Shown here one piece after another: positions 25,798-34,126 of a stretch of 64,000 nucleotides of DNA. Positions within the stretch are counted from its first letter, which is position 1, and every line of letters starts with the position of its first letter. The notes below the pieces were generated by a model, which worked only from the letters and a program-made list of their open reading frames with translations, was not told where the DNA came from and searched no databases. The stretch covers positions 1-64,000 of the forward strand of contig NZ_JACCDE010000024.1 of NCBI RefSeq assembly GCF_013415125.1. Direction: 5' to 3'. This DNA comes from Vreelandella glaciei (GTDB lineage: Bacteria; Pseudomonadota; Gammaproteobacteria; Pseudomonadales; Halomonadaceae). The position numbers and the translations under genes are program-made.

Positions 25798-26031
25798 TTA
25801 AATATGCCACTGAATCAATGGGTAAGCGTTTAATGGGGACCAACTGTTGAGCCGTCTCCTCACATTTTCAATGGTAAATGCCGCCCGCATTTCGCGGTAA
25901 GGGATTAGACCGTACGATTGAATGATTGGTCTGCCCGGGTTAATTACCCCACCCATGAAGCCGCGATAAGTTTCACCTGGCTTAAATATCTTCTTGCTTC
26001 CCTTTGGAGAGTGGGTTCGCGCGTATTCCAA
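25798..26031 (-). CDS. Hypothetical 77-aa protein
   Basis: Not recognised. Basic N-terminus (HSPKGSKKIFKPGETYRGF), a glycine-rich turn, and a C-terminal helix (FTIENVRRRLNSWSPL). Same strand as the integrase-like gene and 76 bases upstream of it. It may belong to the same small operon. Coding status is uncertain because of the short length. Confidence 0.4.
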   Translation of the reverse strand: MEYARTHSPKGSKKIFKPGETYRGFMGGVINPGRPIIQSYGLIPYREMRAAFTIENVRRRLNSWSPLNAYPLIQWHI

Positions 26032-26177
26032 TGCTTACCACTGATTTTGCTTCACAGGAATACAGCGATCATCACATCGTCGTCCACCTTTTGTGCCATC
26101 AAGGATTTGATCTTACCCAACAAGACGGGTGATTGATTGGGCAACATGGTAAGGGTAAATTACTAGGAGCCCTCGCC

Positions 26178-26408
26178 ATGCCCAAAAAGAAAATTGAAGG
26201 TATCTTGGATAACGCCTTTCGACTTTACCATCAAGGCTACAGTCCGGAGCTGATTGAGTTGCCTGAGAGCGCCGTATTTCCCTCCTTGATTCCAGCGGCC
26301 CCTTCGACTGCACGTAAAAGTAGAGTTACTGGATTGCTTTTAGGGGAGCCCGCCCCACGGTTCGTGCGTCGCGGACGTAATGTCAGGTACCGACTCTCTG
26401 ATGTTTGA
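26178..26408 (+). CDS. Excisionase/AlpA-like HTH protein
   Basis: The 76-aa protein ends in a pattern seen in excisionase-like MerR/HTH proteins: STARKSRVTGLLLGEPAPRF, then VRRGRNVRYRLSDV. I chose ATG 26178, preceded by AGGAGCC, not 26133. Such proteins direct excision or activate element genes. It lies beside the integrase-like gene and just before the palindrome cluster at 26.5 kb, the usual neighbourhood of an attachment site (inference). Confidence 0.5.
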   Translation: MPKKKIEGILDNAFRLYHQGYSPELIELPESAVFPSLIPAAPSTARKSRVTGLLLGEPAPRFVRRGRNVRYRLSDV

Positions 26409-26525
26409 GCTTGGCTGTCTGAAGTAGATCCGCAGCGCTCAACAGCAGAAGCTTTCTTAGCGAAACAAAGCCTGAAAGCTTCGCTCAATCCCATTAGTAA
26501 TTAAGGGGAGTCATCGATCCCTAGT

Positions 26526-26614
26526 GATGTCGACAGATTAACTATACTTCATGTCGAAAATTAAGGTAAATATCGACATGAGAAGCCGTCATGTCGACAC
26601 TATCAACATGACGG
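26526..26614. repeat. ATGTCGA repeat cluster with two inverted repeats
   Basis: The motif ATGTCGA occurs at 26527, 26551 and 26591, and inverted at 26573. CATGTCGA (26550) with TCGACATG (26573) forms one dyad around 15 bases. CCGTCATGT (26586) with ACATGACGG (26606) forms a second, with a spacer of 11. The rest of the 475-base gap 26409-26883 holds no gene that I can support. A recombinase arm/core site, partition site or operator array are all possible. Confidence 0.6.
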
Positions 26615-26883
26615 GGTAATACAAAAACAACCTTGCGCTTTTCAAGGTTATCGTTGGTGGCAAGAGCAGATGGGGGATAACTCACTCTGTTTTAACTAAG
26701 CTAGCTACCGTGACGGCAAGGAGAGTTAGCATTGGTGGATCAGGAGCTTCTTACTCATGAAAGTATGGCCAAATCTTTATCACCTTCTAAGGCTCTCCTT
26801 CCTATTTTCTAAGTATGCTTCTTTTATAATGTTTTACGTTGGATTGCCTGTAAGAATGCATTGGTCGATCGGCTGAAACTGCT

Positions 26884-27372
26884 TTAGATTGCATCTCGCC
26901 AATAATTAAGCGATTTCTCTGACACAACGCCATGCTGAGTGCCAATATCGATAACTGACTGCTGAAAAGCCTGAGCAAGCTCTGGCAGATGGCAAAAGAA
27001 TAGCGAACGGATCATACGCGTAATACGTAGATGGTTATGGCCACCTGCTTTCAGCCAAATATGCGTCTGGATTGAAAGGTCGGACTGAGCTGAGATGTAA
27101 CGGTCTTCGCGTTCTAGACCAAAGGAATTCAACATTACGTCTAGGGAATGTTGCTGGCGCTGGCGTAAGGGTGGCTCTTTCGCAAACACTCTTTGCACAT
27201 CGGTTGTCAGTAGAGGAGCAAAGGCGTTAAAGCGGCCCGCTTCCGGGATAGGAAACAGCCCCTGGATATAGTCGTGGGTGTGTTCCAGCCAGAAAGAGAA
27301 GAGTGCCCAGATGTCTTGGAGGCGACGACCCTGATGATCGTGTCCTTCCCCGCGGTAAAACGCGATCATCAT
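26884..27372 (-). CDS. OGFr-domain protein
   Basis: The 162-aa protein begins IAFYRGEGHDHQGRRLQDIW and continues with LEHTHDYIQGLFPIPEAGRF, the conserved core of the opioid growth factor receptor (OGFr) domain that also occurs in bacteria. The bacterial role is unknown. It is soluble with no signal. It follows the broken gamma-glutamylcyclotransferase gene on the same strand, 6 bases away, and lies in a segment with other orphan accessory genes. Confidence 0.75.
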   Translation of the reverse strand: MMIAFYRGEGHDHQGRRLQDIWALFSFWLEHTHDYIQGLFPIPEAGRFNAFAPLLTTDVQRVFAKEPPLRQRQQHSLDVMLNSFGLEREDRYISAQSDLSIQTHIWLKAGGHNHLRITRMIRSLFFCHLPELAQAFQQSVIDIGTQHGVVSEKSLNYWRDAI

Positions 27373-27378
27373 TGCCCA

Positions 27379-27886
27379 TTATGCCCCCCGAACTAATAAG
27401 TCATCGAGTCCATGCAGCACCAGTTCGCGTGCGTGGCGTTCATTGTCTGGGTCGGTTCGGGCTTCAATGCTTTCTAATGCACGGACATAAGCAGCGGGTA
27501 ATCCATGCTCTCTTGCGCCGGCGACCACATGGTGCTTGTACCACATATAGGGACGCATACCGATGGACGTGATCTTTCCCCACATAAGCCTGAACTTAAA
27601 GCTGCCCGCACCCGAAAGGTCAGCTAGATTTCATCGTAGGCAACGTTGATACCTTCGTAACGATCCAGCGTCAGCTTGTGGTGTGAAGCGACATCTCATA
27701 TCACGCCATACACGGCCGACTGATCGGATATGCCGGCACAATATCGCACTTGCCGGAGTCGTCTCCGCCTTGCTGATAAAAGGCCAGACGATACGCGGGC
27801 AGGAGAGCTGTGGTAATAAAGCGTGCGGGGATCCGTGCGGCTAAGCGCTGGGTTGACATATTAGACCCATAAGCAAAACAGAGCAC
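27379..27886 (-). pseudogene. Gamma-glutamylcyclotransferase-like gene, decayed
   Basis: The start (MLCFAYGSNMSTQRLAARIP) is the YGSNM signature of the family. A middle piece in another frame reads VYGVI, a stop, then LTLDRYEGINVAYDE. A third reads VAGAREHGLPAAYVRALE, the family's closing segment. Thus two stops and at least two frameshifts break the gene. Intact relatives cleave gamma-glutamyl dipeptides to 5-oxoproline. Confidence 0.8.
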
Positions 27887-27927
27887 CGTTATCTACTTTA
27901 AGTAGTTTGATTGCCGACGGCATGTCT

Positions 27928-28962
27928 TTAAGAGATTTCTTCCGAGACAGATGTACGTTGGTAATGCGCGAGTGCCTGCGCAGCATTAGTTTTTAGCGTT
28001 TCTCGCCACGCCGTAGGAGCCAGTACGGTGACATTGGCGCCCATGGCCATCAGCCACCACAGAGTTTGCTGATCATCGGGCACCTCGGCTTCTAGCTGTT
28101 GCCAATTGCTATTGGGCAGTGGCGTCAGCTGCTGAGTTACCGACAGTGGCGTCTCACTGAGCAGCCAAGCGACTTGTGGCGCGACACGGGCGACGAGGGT
28201 GACGGGGACTTTGCCTTGCAAATAGCCAAACGCCCCGCCTGCTATGTAATTGTCTAAGTCAAAGCCGTGGGAAGGTCGCCAGGTCGCTTCACTTAGAATA
28301 GCAGTTTCGATGCGGTGCATGGCGAACTGACGAATATCGTCATAGTCATCTACCGTCGCCAGCAAATATGTCACGCTGTGACGGCTGACCAGCCCTTGAG
28401 GATGAAGAGTGAAGTGCTTTTCCGTTTTGGATGTGCGAGACAAGTACATGACATCCACCGGTTTCTGCTCCAGCAGGGCTTGAGAGACAATCTGCCATGT
28501 CATTTCATTAAGCGCTGCAGGAATAAGTGCTTTGCCATTGGGGATGGCGCGAACTTTCCGCGCCCATTGGCTCAAGCCGTTTGAACTCATCTCATCAAGC
28601 AGCCGCCTCGCATCAGTAAAGTGCGGCGATAACTGCCCAACGACTACAGGGGGTAACAACCCTTTTAGATATTCTTCTGCAAGTACCAGCGTTAACGCAC
28701 TGGGTACATCTAGCGCCGGTAAGTGGCACTGAAAGTCGCGATCAAAATACCACCGGTATGGTTTTTCACTATCGTCGCAGCCAAGGGGAAAATATGAGGA
28801 GAGCTTCTGGCTTAGATCGCGCTGTAACGACCTTGTATCAATGTGAAAGCCGCGTTCAGCAAGTTTTTCTTTCAGTACTGGTGTAGCAATCCGCCCAGGA
28901 TAGCGAGGGATTAGCTGAAGAAGCGCCAAGTAGCGAAAAAGTGTATCGCGCGTATCGGACAT
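27928..28962 (-). CDS. WYL-domain transcriptional regulator
   Basis: The 344-aa protein has an N-terminal winged HTH (LFRYLALLQLIPRYPGR, then a DIDTRSLQRDLSQKL-type helix pair) and a central WYL domain marked by VDVMYLSRTSK, FTLHPQGLVSRHSVTYLLAT and a DIRQFAMHRIE segment. WYL regulators commonly control phage defence and other accessory genes and bind nucleotide ligands. ATG 28962 is chosen; the GTG at 29016 overlaps the DUF2201 gene end. It is transcribed with the DUF2201 gene just upstream. Confidence 0.8.
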   Translation of the reverse strand: MSDTRDTLFRYLALLQLIPRYPGRIATPVLKEKLAERGFHIDTRSLQRDLSQKLSSYFPLGCDDSEKPYRWYFDRDFQCHLPALDVPSALTLVLAEEYLKGLLPPVVVGQLSPHFTDARRLLDEMSSNGLSQWARKVRAIPNGKALIPAALNEMTWQIVSQALLEQKPVDVMYLSRTSKTEKHFTLHPQGLVSRHSVTYLLATVDDYDDIRQFAMHRIETAILSEATWRPSHGFDLDNYIAGGAFGYLQGKVPVTLVARVAPQVAWLLSETPLSVTQQLTPLPNSNWQQLEAEVPDDQQTLWWLMAMGANVTVLAPTAWRETLKTNAAQALAHYQRTSVSEEIS

Positions 28963-29002
28963 AGTGACGCTAACCCTGGTTTTAGAAATGAAAGCATTAA
29001 GT

Positions 29003-29707
29003 TTAACGTGCCTCACAAAACTTAGCGACTCTCTCGGGCAGCACGTCGGAATCCCGAGCGATCAAATGAGCTCGACGCCGCCAAAGCGCAGTCATGCGTT
29101 GGTCAGGGTTGGTATTGGGGAGGTAGTCCCATAGCGCGGCGGGATGAATGTCGGCGGTGATTTCCAGTGAGGTGTCAGGGTGCCCTGCAAGCCAACGATA
29201 AACATCGATAGCGCTGCGGCCAACGCATACGGGAAATAGCAGCGTATTCGAAGGCAGTATTAAGCCGAGCGCCATCAGCAGCACATTGACTTCATGGTCA
29301 CAGGCTAGGTGCCAGCGATGCCGATTGGCCACTAACGGGGCGGTTAAATGGCCGGCCACGCAATGCCAGATGAGATGAGCATGTAAAAAGCGGCGTGATT
29401 CATCGGAGAGGGTAGCGCTGTAGTGTGGGCAAAAGTAGAGATGCCGACCATCAGTGCTAGCCGTCACTATTTGTTGCCGCAGCACGGGAGTTAACGTTAA
29501 AAACTCGCTCAGCATCTCCATGACGGGGAGTGTTTCAGCCCAATAGGCGCGATCCGCCTGCTCGATCATCCAGGTGGCGCGACGCTCCGCATCCCCCACG
29601 ATGCGCCGGGCTTCCTCCCGGCCCTGCTCGACCCCCTCGCCGCGCAGCCGCTCGATCAGCGCCTCGACGCCGGAGGAGGCGCCCTGCAGGGATTCCGCTT
29701 GACTCAT
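29003..29707 (-). CDS. Chimera: V-ATPase subunit E start fused to DUF2201 metallopeptidase-like domain
   Basis: Residues 1 to about 50 (VEALIERLRGEGVEQGR, then EEARRIVGDAERRA) are the N-terminal coiled coil of V-type ATPase subunit E, in the right operon position after subunit K. From about residue 52 the protein becomes a DUF2201-type domain: TDGRHLYFCPHYSATLSDES, LIWHCVAGHL and WHLACDHEVNVLLMALGL, with the conserved His residues. The VWA part of typical DUF2201 proteins is missing. The junction (about 29,550) coincides with a drop from high to moderate GC. This is a recombination scar; the chimera may be expressed. Confidence 0.8.
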   Translation of the reverse strand: MSQAESLQGASSGVEALIERLRGEGVEQGREEARRIVGDAERRATWMIEQADRAYWAETLPVMEMLSEFLTLTPVLRQQIVTASTDGRHLYFCPHYSATLSDESRRFLHAHLIWHCVAGHLTAPLVANRHRWHLACDHEVNVLLMALGLILPSNTLLFPVCVGRSAIDVYRWLAGHPDTSLEITADIHPAALWDYLPNTNPDQRMTALWRRRAHLIARDSDVLPERVAKFCEAR

Positions 29708-29723
29708 GAGGATCTCCTCGAAC

Positions 29724-30173
29724 TCATTGGGCCGGAATATTGCCGCCGATCACCAGGGCGAAGATGAAGGCGAACACCCCGAAGCCTTCGACGATGGCCG
29801 CCGGGGCGATGGACAGGCCGAAGATCTCCGGCTTGCTCTTCGCGCTGTTGATCGCCGAAGCACAGCAGCTGCCCTGGTAGACCGCACTCAGCAATAGGGC
29901 CACCCCGGCGAGGATGCCCACGGAGAACAGCCCCGCGGAGGTCTCGAGGGTGATCGGGCGCTGCAGGGTGAACATCACCACGATGCCATAGATGCTCTGG
30001 GAGGAGGGCATCGCCGAGAGCCCGATGAAGCGCCCGTGGCCGGACTCGGTCTCGAGCAGGGCACCGATGGCCGCCTGGCCGGCGATGGCGCAGCCGATGA
30101 TGCTGCCGATGGCCCCCAGGGCCATGGGGCCGTAAAGGCCCGCCCAGCCCAGGGCGAGAATCAGTTGCTCCAT
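29724..30173 (-). CDS. atpK: V-type ATPase proteolipid (subunit K)
   Basis: The 149-aa protein is a double-hairpin proteolipid with four hydrophobic helices: GSIIGCAIAGQAAIGALLE (helix 1), SIYGIVVMF, the VYQGSCCASAIN helix, and AAIVEGFGVFAFIFAL. The ion-binding Glu is in AIVEGFGV. The glutamines in SSQSIYG and VYQG correspond to those that, with Glu, bind Na+ in the Enterococcus NtpK ring; this suggests Na+ rather than H+ transport (inference). It overlaps subunit I by 13 bases. Because the operon is broken, expression may be without use. Confidence 0.85.
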   Translation of the reverse strand: MEQLILALGWAGLYGPMALGAIGSIIGCAIAGQAAIGALLETESGHGRFIGLSAMPSSQSIYGIVVMFTLQRPITLETSAGLFSVGILAGVALLLSAVYQGSCCASAINSAKSKPEIFGLSIAPAAIVEGFGVFAFIFALVIGGNIPAQ

Positions 30174-31943
30174 GGTGTGGTCTCCGTTTTTGCGAATGCG
30201 GTAAAAGGGTAGCCCTCGTCCGAGATGCCCCAGTGGTAGAACTCGATCAGATTGAGCCGCAGTCCGTGCACCACGCCGCTGACCACCGCCAGCACGAAGT
30301 TCAGGGCGTGGCCGACGATCAGGATCAGCGCGTTGAGCAGGATGCCGAGCCCCGGAAAGGCCGCCGCCGCGTCCGCGGCGAGCTGGTTGAAGGTGACCGC
30401 GAGCGACGCGCTGGCGAGCCCCAGGGCGAACAGGCGCAGGTAGCTCAGCACGTCGCCGAAGGCCCGGGTCACGTCGGTCAGGGCGTAGAGACCGCCACCG
30501 ACCCGCTTGAGCAGGTCCAGCGGTTCACGTATGGGGCGGGTATCGGTAAAGACGAAGACGCCGATCAGCCCCAGGGTCATGGCGACGGCACCGCCGGTCA
30601 TGCCGTAGAAAAGCATGACACCGGCCAGCAGGGCGACAATCCAGCCCAGCGGCGCCAGCATGGCGGCTCGCCCCCGGTGGTGCCAGGCCACGGTGGCGTT
30701 GGCGACGATCAGGTGCGCCAGGCCGATGCCGATCGCCAGCTGCATCATCTGACCGAAGTCGTTGACGTCGAGGAGCCTCGAGTGAGAAAGCCAGCTTTCC
30801 GGTGGCGGGCTCCAGCCGAAATAGCTGCCCGCAAGCACGCCGTAGGCGAAGGCGAAGCCGACCAGGGCAAAACCCAGAGTGCGCACTCGCAATCCCGTAC
30901 GACTGCGTTTGAGGCGTGGTGAGAAGAACAGCAGCGCGCCGAGCAGCAGCAGGGCGTAGCCGGCGTCCGCGAGGATCATGGCGAAGAACGCCGCGAAGGA
31001 GAAGAAGATCACCCGGGAGGGGTCCCAGCTGCGATAGCCGGGCATCTGATAGAAGTGCACGATCTCCGCGCCGCCGGCGGTGCGCTCGTCGTTGTCGAGC
31101 AGAGTGGGGGGGCTGATCCTCGGGACCCACCGGCTCGTCGAGCAGGGCAAGCCCTTGCTGCTCGGCGAGGCGTCGAACGTCCTCGATCGCCGCCTCGGGC
31201 ACCCAGCCCTGCACGGCGAAGATCGCATCCGTGTCGCGGGTGAGCTGCTGGGCCTGAGTCAGGCGGGTGGCATCCTCCGCCCGGGCCTGATGGCGATGGA
31301 GCAGATGAATCCAGCGGGTCAGCGCCTCTCGCTCGGCGGTGCACTCATCGAGGCGCACCACCAGGCGCTGCAGCTGCTCACGCAGCCGCCAGCGCGGCAC
31401 GCTGCCGGTATGGGTGCGCGGCACCGGCAGGGCGTCCATGGCGGGCTCTTCCCGACTGATCACCGCGATATAGCGGTTGCGGTTGTCGCGATGCACTTCC
31501 TGCCAGGGCAGCTCGACTTCCGCGAGCTGGCGCGCCCTGTAGTGGGGTACCTCGTAGAACCACAGGCGATGCCCGGCGAGGCTTTCCAGGGGCGGGAAGT
31601 CGAAATCTCCCCAGGGCTCGAGATCCTTGAGACGCCGCCGGGCGAAGTCGATGCTGTCCTCCAGATCCCGCATCCGGCGCTGATTCTCCAGGGCGCGCTC
31701 GACGATGGCCTGATGATCGAAGTCCGGGTCGCTGGGCACCTGATGGCGCTTGGCCGGGCAGTCGAGCAGGTAGGCCAGCGCCTTGCGGGTGTCGCCGGCC
31801 ACCGCGCCGGTGGGGGTGTCGCGCCTTGTCTCTCCCAGGTCGATCAGGTGCATGACGCCCAGGCGCTGCAGCTCGCGCAGCGTGGCCGGCTTGTCGCCGT
31901 GGCTGCCGACCAGGGTCACTCGGCGCAGGGACACGATGCTCAT
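30161..31943 (-). pseudogene. atpI: V-type ATPase subunit I (a-like), frameshifted
   Basis: The gene starts at ATG 31943 (MSIVSLRRVTLVGSHGDK). It reads in one frame as the cytoplasmic arm of subunit I to the run of seven G (31106-31112, plus strand), where the frame shifts. A second frame then continues with PPTLLDNDERTAGG, MPGYRSWDPSRVIFF and the membrane half with many transmembrane helices to 30161. Removing one base of the homopolymer restores a protein of about 593 aa, the family length. Either a real frameshift or an assembly error at a homopolymer. Confidence 0.8.
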
Positions 31944-32545
31944 CGGCGCGCTCCCTGAGCCTGCTTGCGCTTGGCGAGCTTGGCCCGCACCACCGCGGAG
32001 CGCTCGCCGTCGGCGAGATGGATGCGAATGCGGCGGATATGCTCCCGGGTGCGCGGAATCAATACCTTGTCGAACAGGTTGACCCGCTGGGTGACCCGCC
32101 TGACCGCCCGCTCCAGGCGATGCAGCCGCTCCCACTCCACCTGCAGGCGCACCGTCAATGCGAGCGCGTCGCGCAGGACTTCCCGATAGCGATCCAACCA
32201 GTGGGGCGTGGTCAGCGCCGGATAGTCGGCGAGGTCGATATCGATACCCTCCAGCATCGGCAGATGCACGCCGAGCAGGTTGTGCTCGCGCAGCCGCACA
32301 GCCGTCACTTGGGCCAGATTCTCGATCTTCAGGGTGTCGTCCCCGGCCATGGGTAGCCGCTCGCGCACCCGGGCCACCAGGGCGTCCAGCTCCGCCTCGC
32401 TGGCCTGCACTGTTTCCCGGGCGCGCCGGCGCTCGGCGATCAGCTGGCGGCGCTTGAGGTCCAGGGACAGCAACAGCCGCTGGAACTGCCGGAGCCGGGA
32501 CTGTTCCCGGTGCAGGGCGGTCTTGTTTAATGAGAGTCGTGCCAC
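31940..32545 (-). CDS. atpD: V-type ATPase subunit D
   Basis: The 201-aa protein is almost entirely coiled coil, with N-terminal LSLNKTALHREQSRLRQFQR and C-terminal LPMLEGIDIDLADYPALTTP followed by RRVTQRVNLFDKVLIP, the conserved shaft motif. Subunit D is the central rotor stalk of V-ATPases. It overlaps subunit I by four bases and follows subunit B by 24. The gene itself is intact. Confidence 0.9.
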   Translation of the reverse strand: MARLSLNKTALHREQSRLRQFQRLLLSLDLKRRQLIAERRRARETVQASEAELDALVARVRERLPMAGDDTLKIENLAQVTAVRLREHNLLGVHLPMLEGIDIDLADYPALTTPHWLDRYREVLRDALALTVRLQVEWERLHRLERAVRRVTQRVNLFDKVLIPRTREHIRRIRIHLADGERSAVVRAKLAKRKQAQGARR

Positions 32546-32569
32546 GCCACCACATCCTTTTTCCGATGA

Positions 32570-33940
32570 CTACGCCATGCTATCGGCTGGCGTCTCCTCG
32601 CCGGGCTGTTGCTGCTTGCCGGGAAAAAACTTGTCGATCAGCTGCTGACGCATGAGCAGTTCCTGGGGCTCGAAGCATTCCGCCAGGGTCTTCCAGGCCA
32701 GGTCCAGGGGCAGGGAGACCGAGACATCCATGAAGCGGGTCTCGAACAGCTCACCGAAGCGCAGCAGCTTTTCGTCGAAGCGGGAGAGTTCGAAGGCCAT
32801 GGCGCGCTTCTGCTGGGCGTCCCGTGCGCCGGCATACAGCCGGATCATGGTATTCATCAGCGCGCCGTGATCCTCCCGGGTGCTCTTGCCGATCACGTGC
32901 TGCTTGAGCCGGGACAGGGAGCCGAAGGGATCGATCCGGCCGTCGCGCAGGTAGAACTGGCCCTCGGTGATGTAGCCGGTGTTGTCCGGTACCGGGTGGG
33001 TGATGTCGTCGCCGGGCATGGTCGTGACGGTGAGCACCGTGACCGAGCCGGCGCCGTGGAAGTCGCAGGCCTTCTCATAGCGCCGCGCCAGTTGGGAGTA
33101 GAGATCCCCCATGTGGCCGCGATTCGACGGCACTCGCTCCATGCTGATGCCCACCTCCTTCAAGGCGTCGGCGAAGGCGGTCATGTCCGTGAGCAGCACC
33201 AGCACCCGCTTGCCCTCCTCCACGGCGAAACGCTCCGCCACCGCCAGTGCCATGTCCGGCACCAGCAGGCGCTCCACCACCGAGTCCGAGGCCAGGTTGG
33301 CGAACATCACCGTATGGGCGAACACGCCGGCGTCGAGGAAGCGCTGGCGAAAGTAGTGGTAGTCGTCGAAGATCAGCCCCATGCCGCCGAACACCACCAC
33401 GTCCGCATCGGCGTGAATGGCGATGCGAGCAAGCAAAGCATTGTAGGGCTCCCCGGCCACCGAGAAGATGGGAATCTTCTGGCTCTCCACCAGGGTGTTG
33501 AAGACGTCGATCATCGGCACGTCGGTGCGGATCATGCGGCTCGGCATCACCCGGCGCATGGGATTCACCGAGGGGCCGCCGATGTCCACTCGACGATCCT
33601 CGCCGAGCGCCGGGCCGCGATCCATGGGCTCGCCGAGGCTGTTGAAGGCCCGCCCCAGCACATTCTGGGAGCAGATGACCCGCATGGGGTGACCGAGGAA
33701 GCGGATCGAGGCCTGGGTGGTCAGGCCGGCGGTACCGCCGAAGACCTGCAGCGAGACCACATCGTCATCGATGCGGATCACCTGGGCGAGCACCGTCTCG
33801 CCGTCGGCCTTGCGCAGGCTGGCGAGATCGCGAAAGCGCGCCGGGGAGGCTCGGTTTTCATCGCCTTGGGGCACACGTACTCGGACGATGCCGCCGACGA
33901 TACTGAGGATATTGCGATAGTGACTGAGGGGTTGTGACAT
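32570..33940 (-). CDS. atpB: V-type ATPase subunit B
   Basis: The 456-aa protein matches the non-catalytic B subunit: GRAFNSLGEPMDRGPAL, INPMRR-type NPMRRVMPSRMIRTDVPMID, PIFSVAGEPYNALLARI (degenerate P-loop without GKT), VFGGMGLIFDDYHYFRQ and LLTDMTAFADALKEV. I chose MSQPLSHYRNILSIV at 33940 as the start, though 33982 is possible. B is the first gene of this operon; no A-subunit gene lies upstream in the window, where the MFS gene sits. Confidence 0.88.
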   Translation of the reverse strand: MSQPLSHYRNILSIVGGIVRVRVPQGDENRASPARFRDLASLRKADGETVLAQVIRIDDDVVSLQVFGGTAGLTTQASIRFLGHPMRVICSQNVLGRAFNSLGEPMDRGPALGEDRRVDIGGPSVNPMRRVMPSRMIRTDVPMIDVFNTLVESQKIPIFSVAGEPYNALLARIAIHADADVVVFGGMGLIFDDYHYFRQRFLDAGVFAHTVMFANLASDSVVERLLVPDMALAVAERFAVEEGKRVLVLLTDMTAFADALKEVGISMERVPSNRGHMGDLYSQLARRYEKACDFHGAGSVTVLTVTTMPGDDITHPVPDNTGYITEGQFYLRDGRIDPFGSLSRLKQHVIGKSTREDHGALMNTMIRLYAGARDAQQKRAMAFELSRFDEKLLRFGELFETRFMDVSVSLPLDLAWKTLAECFEPQELLMRQQLIDKFFPGKQQQPGEETPADSMA

Positions 33941-34126
33941 GCCGGGCCGATGACTCCACACAAGAGGGGGTTGTCTCGGCACGATGCAAGCGACGCTGCC
34001 GGGGACAACGCGAAATTCGTCGAGAGGGAAAGCCGCTGGTGGGAAGCGGTCCCCTTACTTTAGGCCAGTGATGCCATCTGCCCATTGACCCATATCAAGC
34101 TTGAAAAACACAGGAAACATTCCCCT

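Noticed and set aside
26526-26614. ATGTCGA repeats as a CRISPR array
   Set aside because: The units are only 7-8 bases with irregular spacing and both orientations.
30525-32555. 676-codon minus-strand ORF as one protein
   Set aside because: It merges a shadow of subunit D, the first part of subunit I and a shifted frame of its second part.
32609-33937. 442-codon plus-strand ORF opposite the V-ATPase B gene
   Set aside because: It is a GC-rich antisense frame with no motif; the minus-strand B subunit explains the sequence fully.
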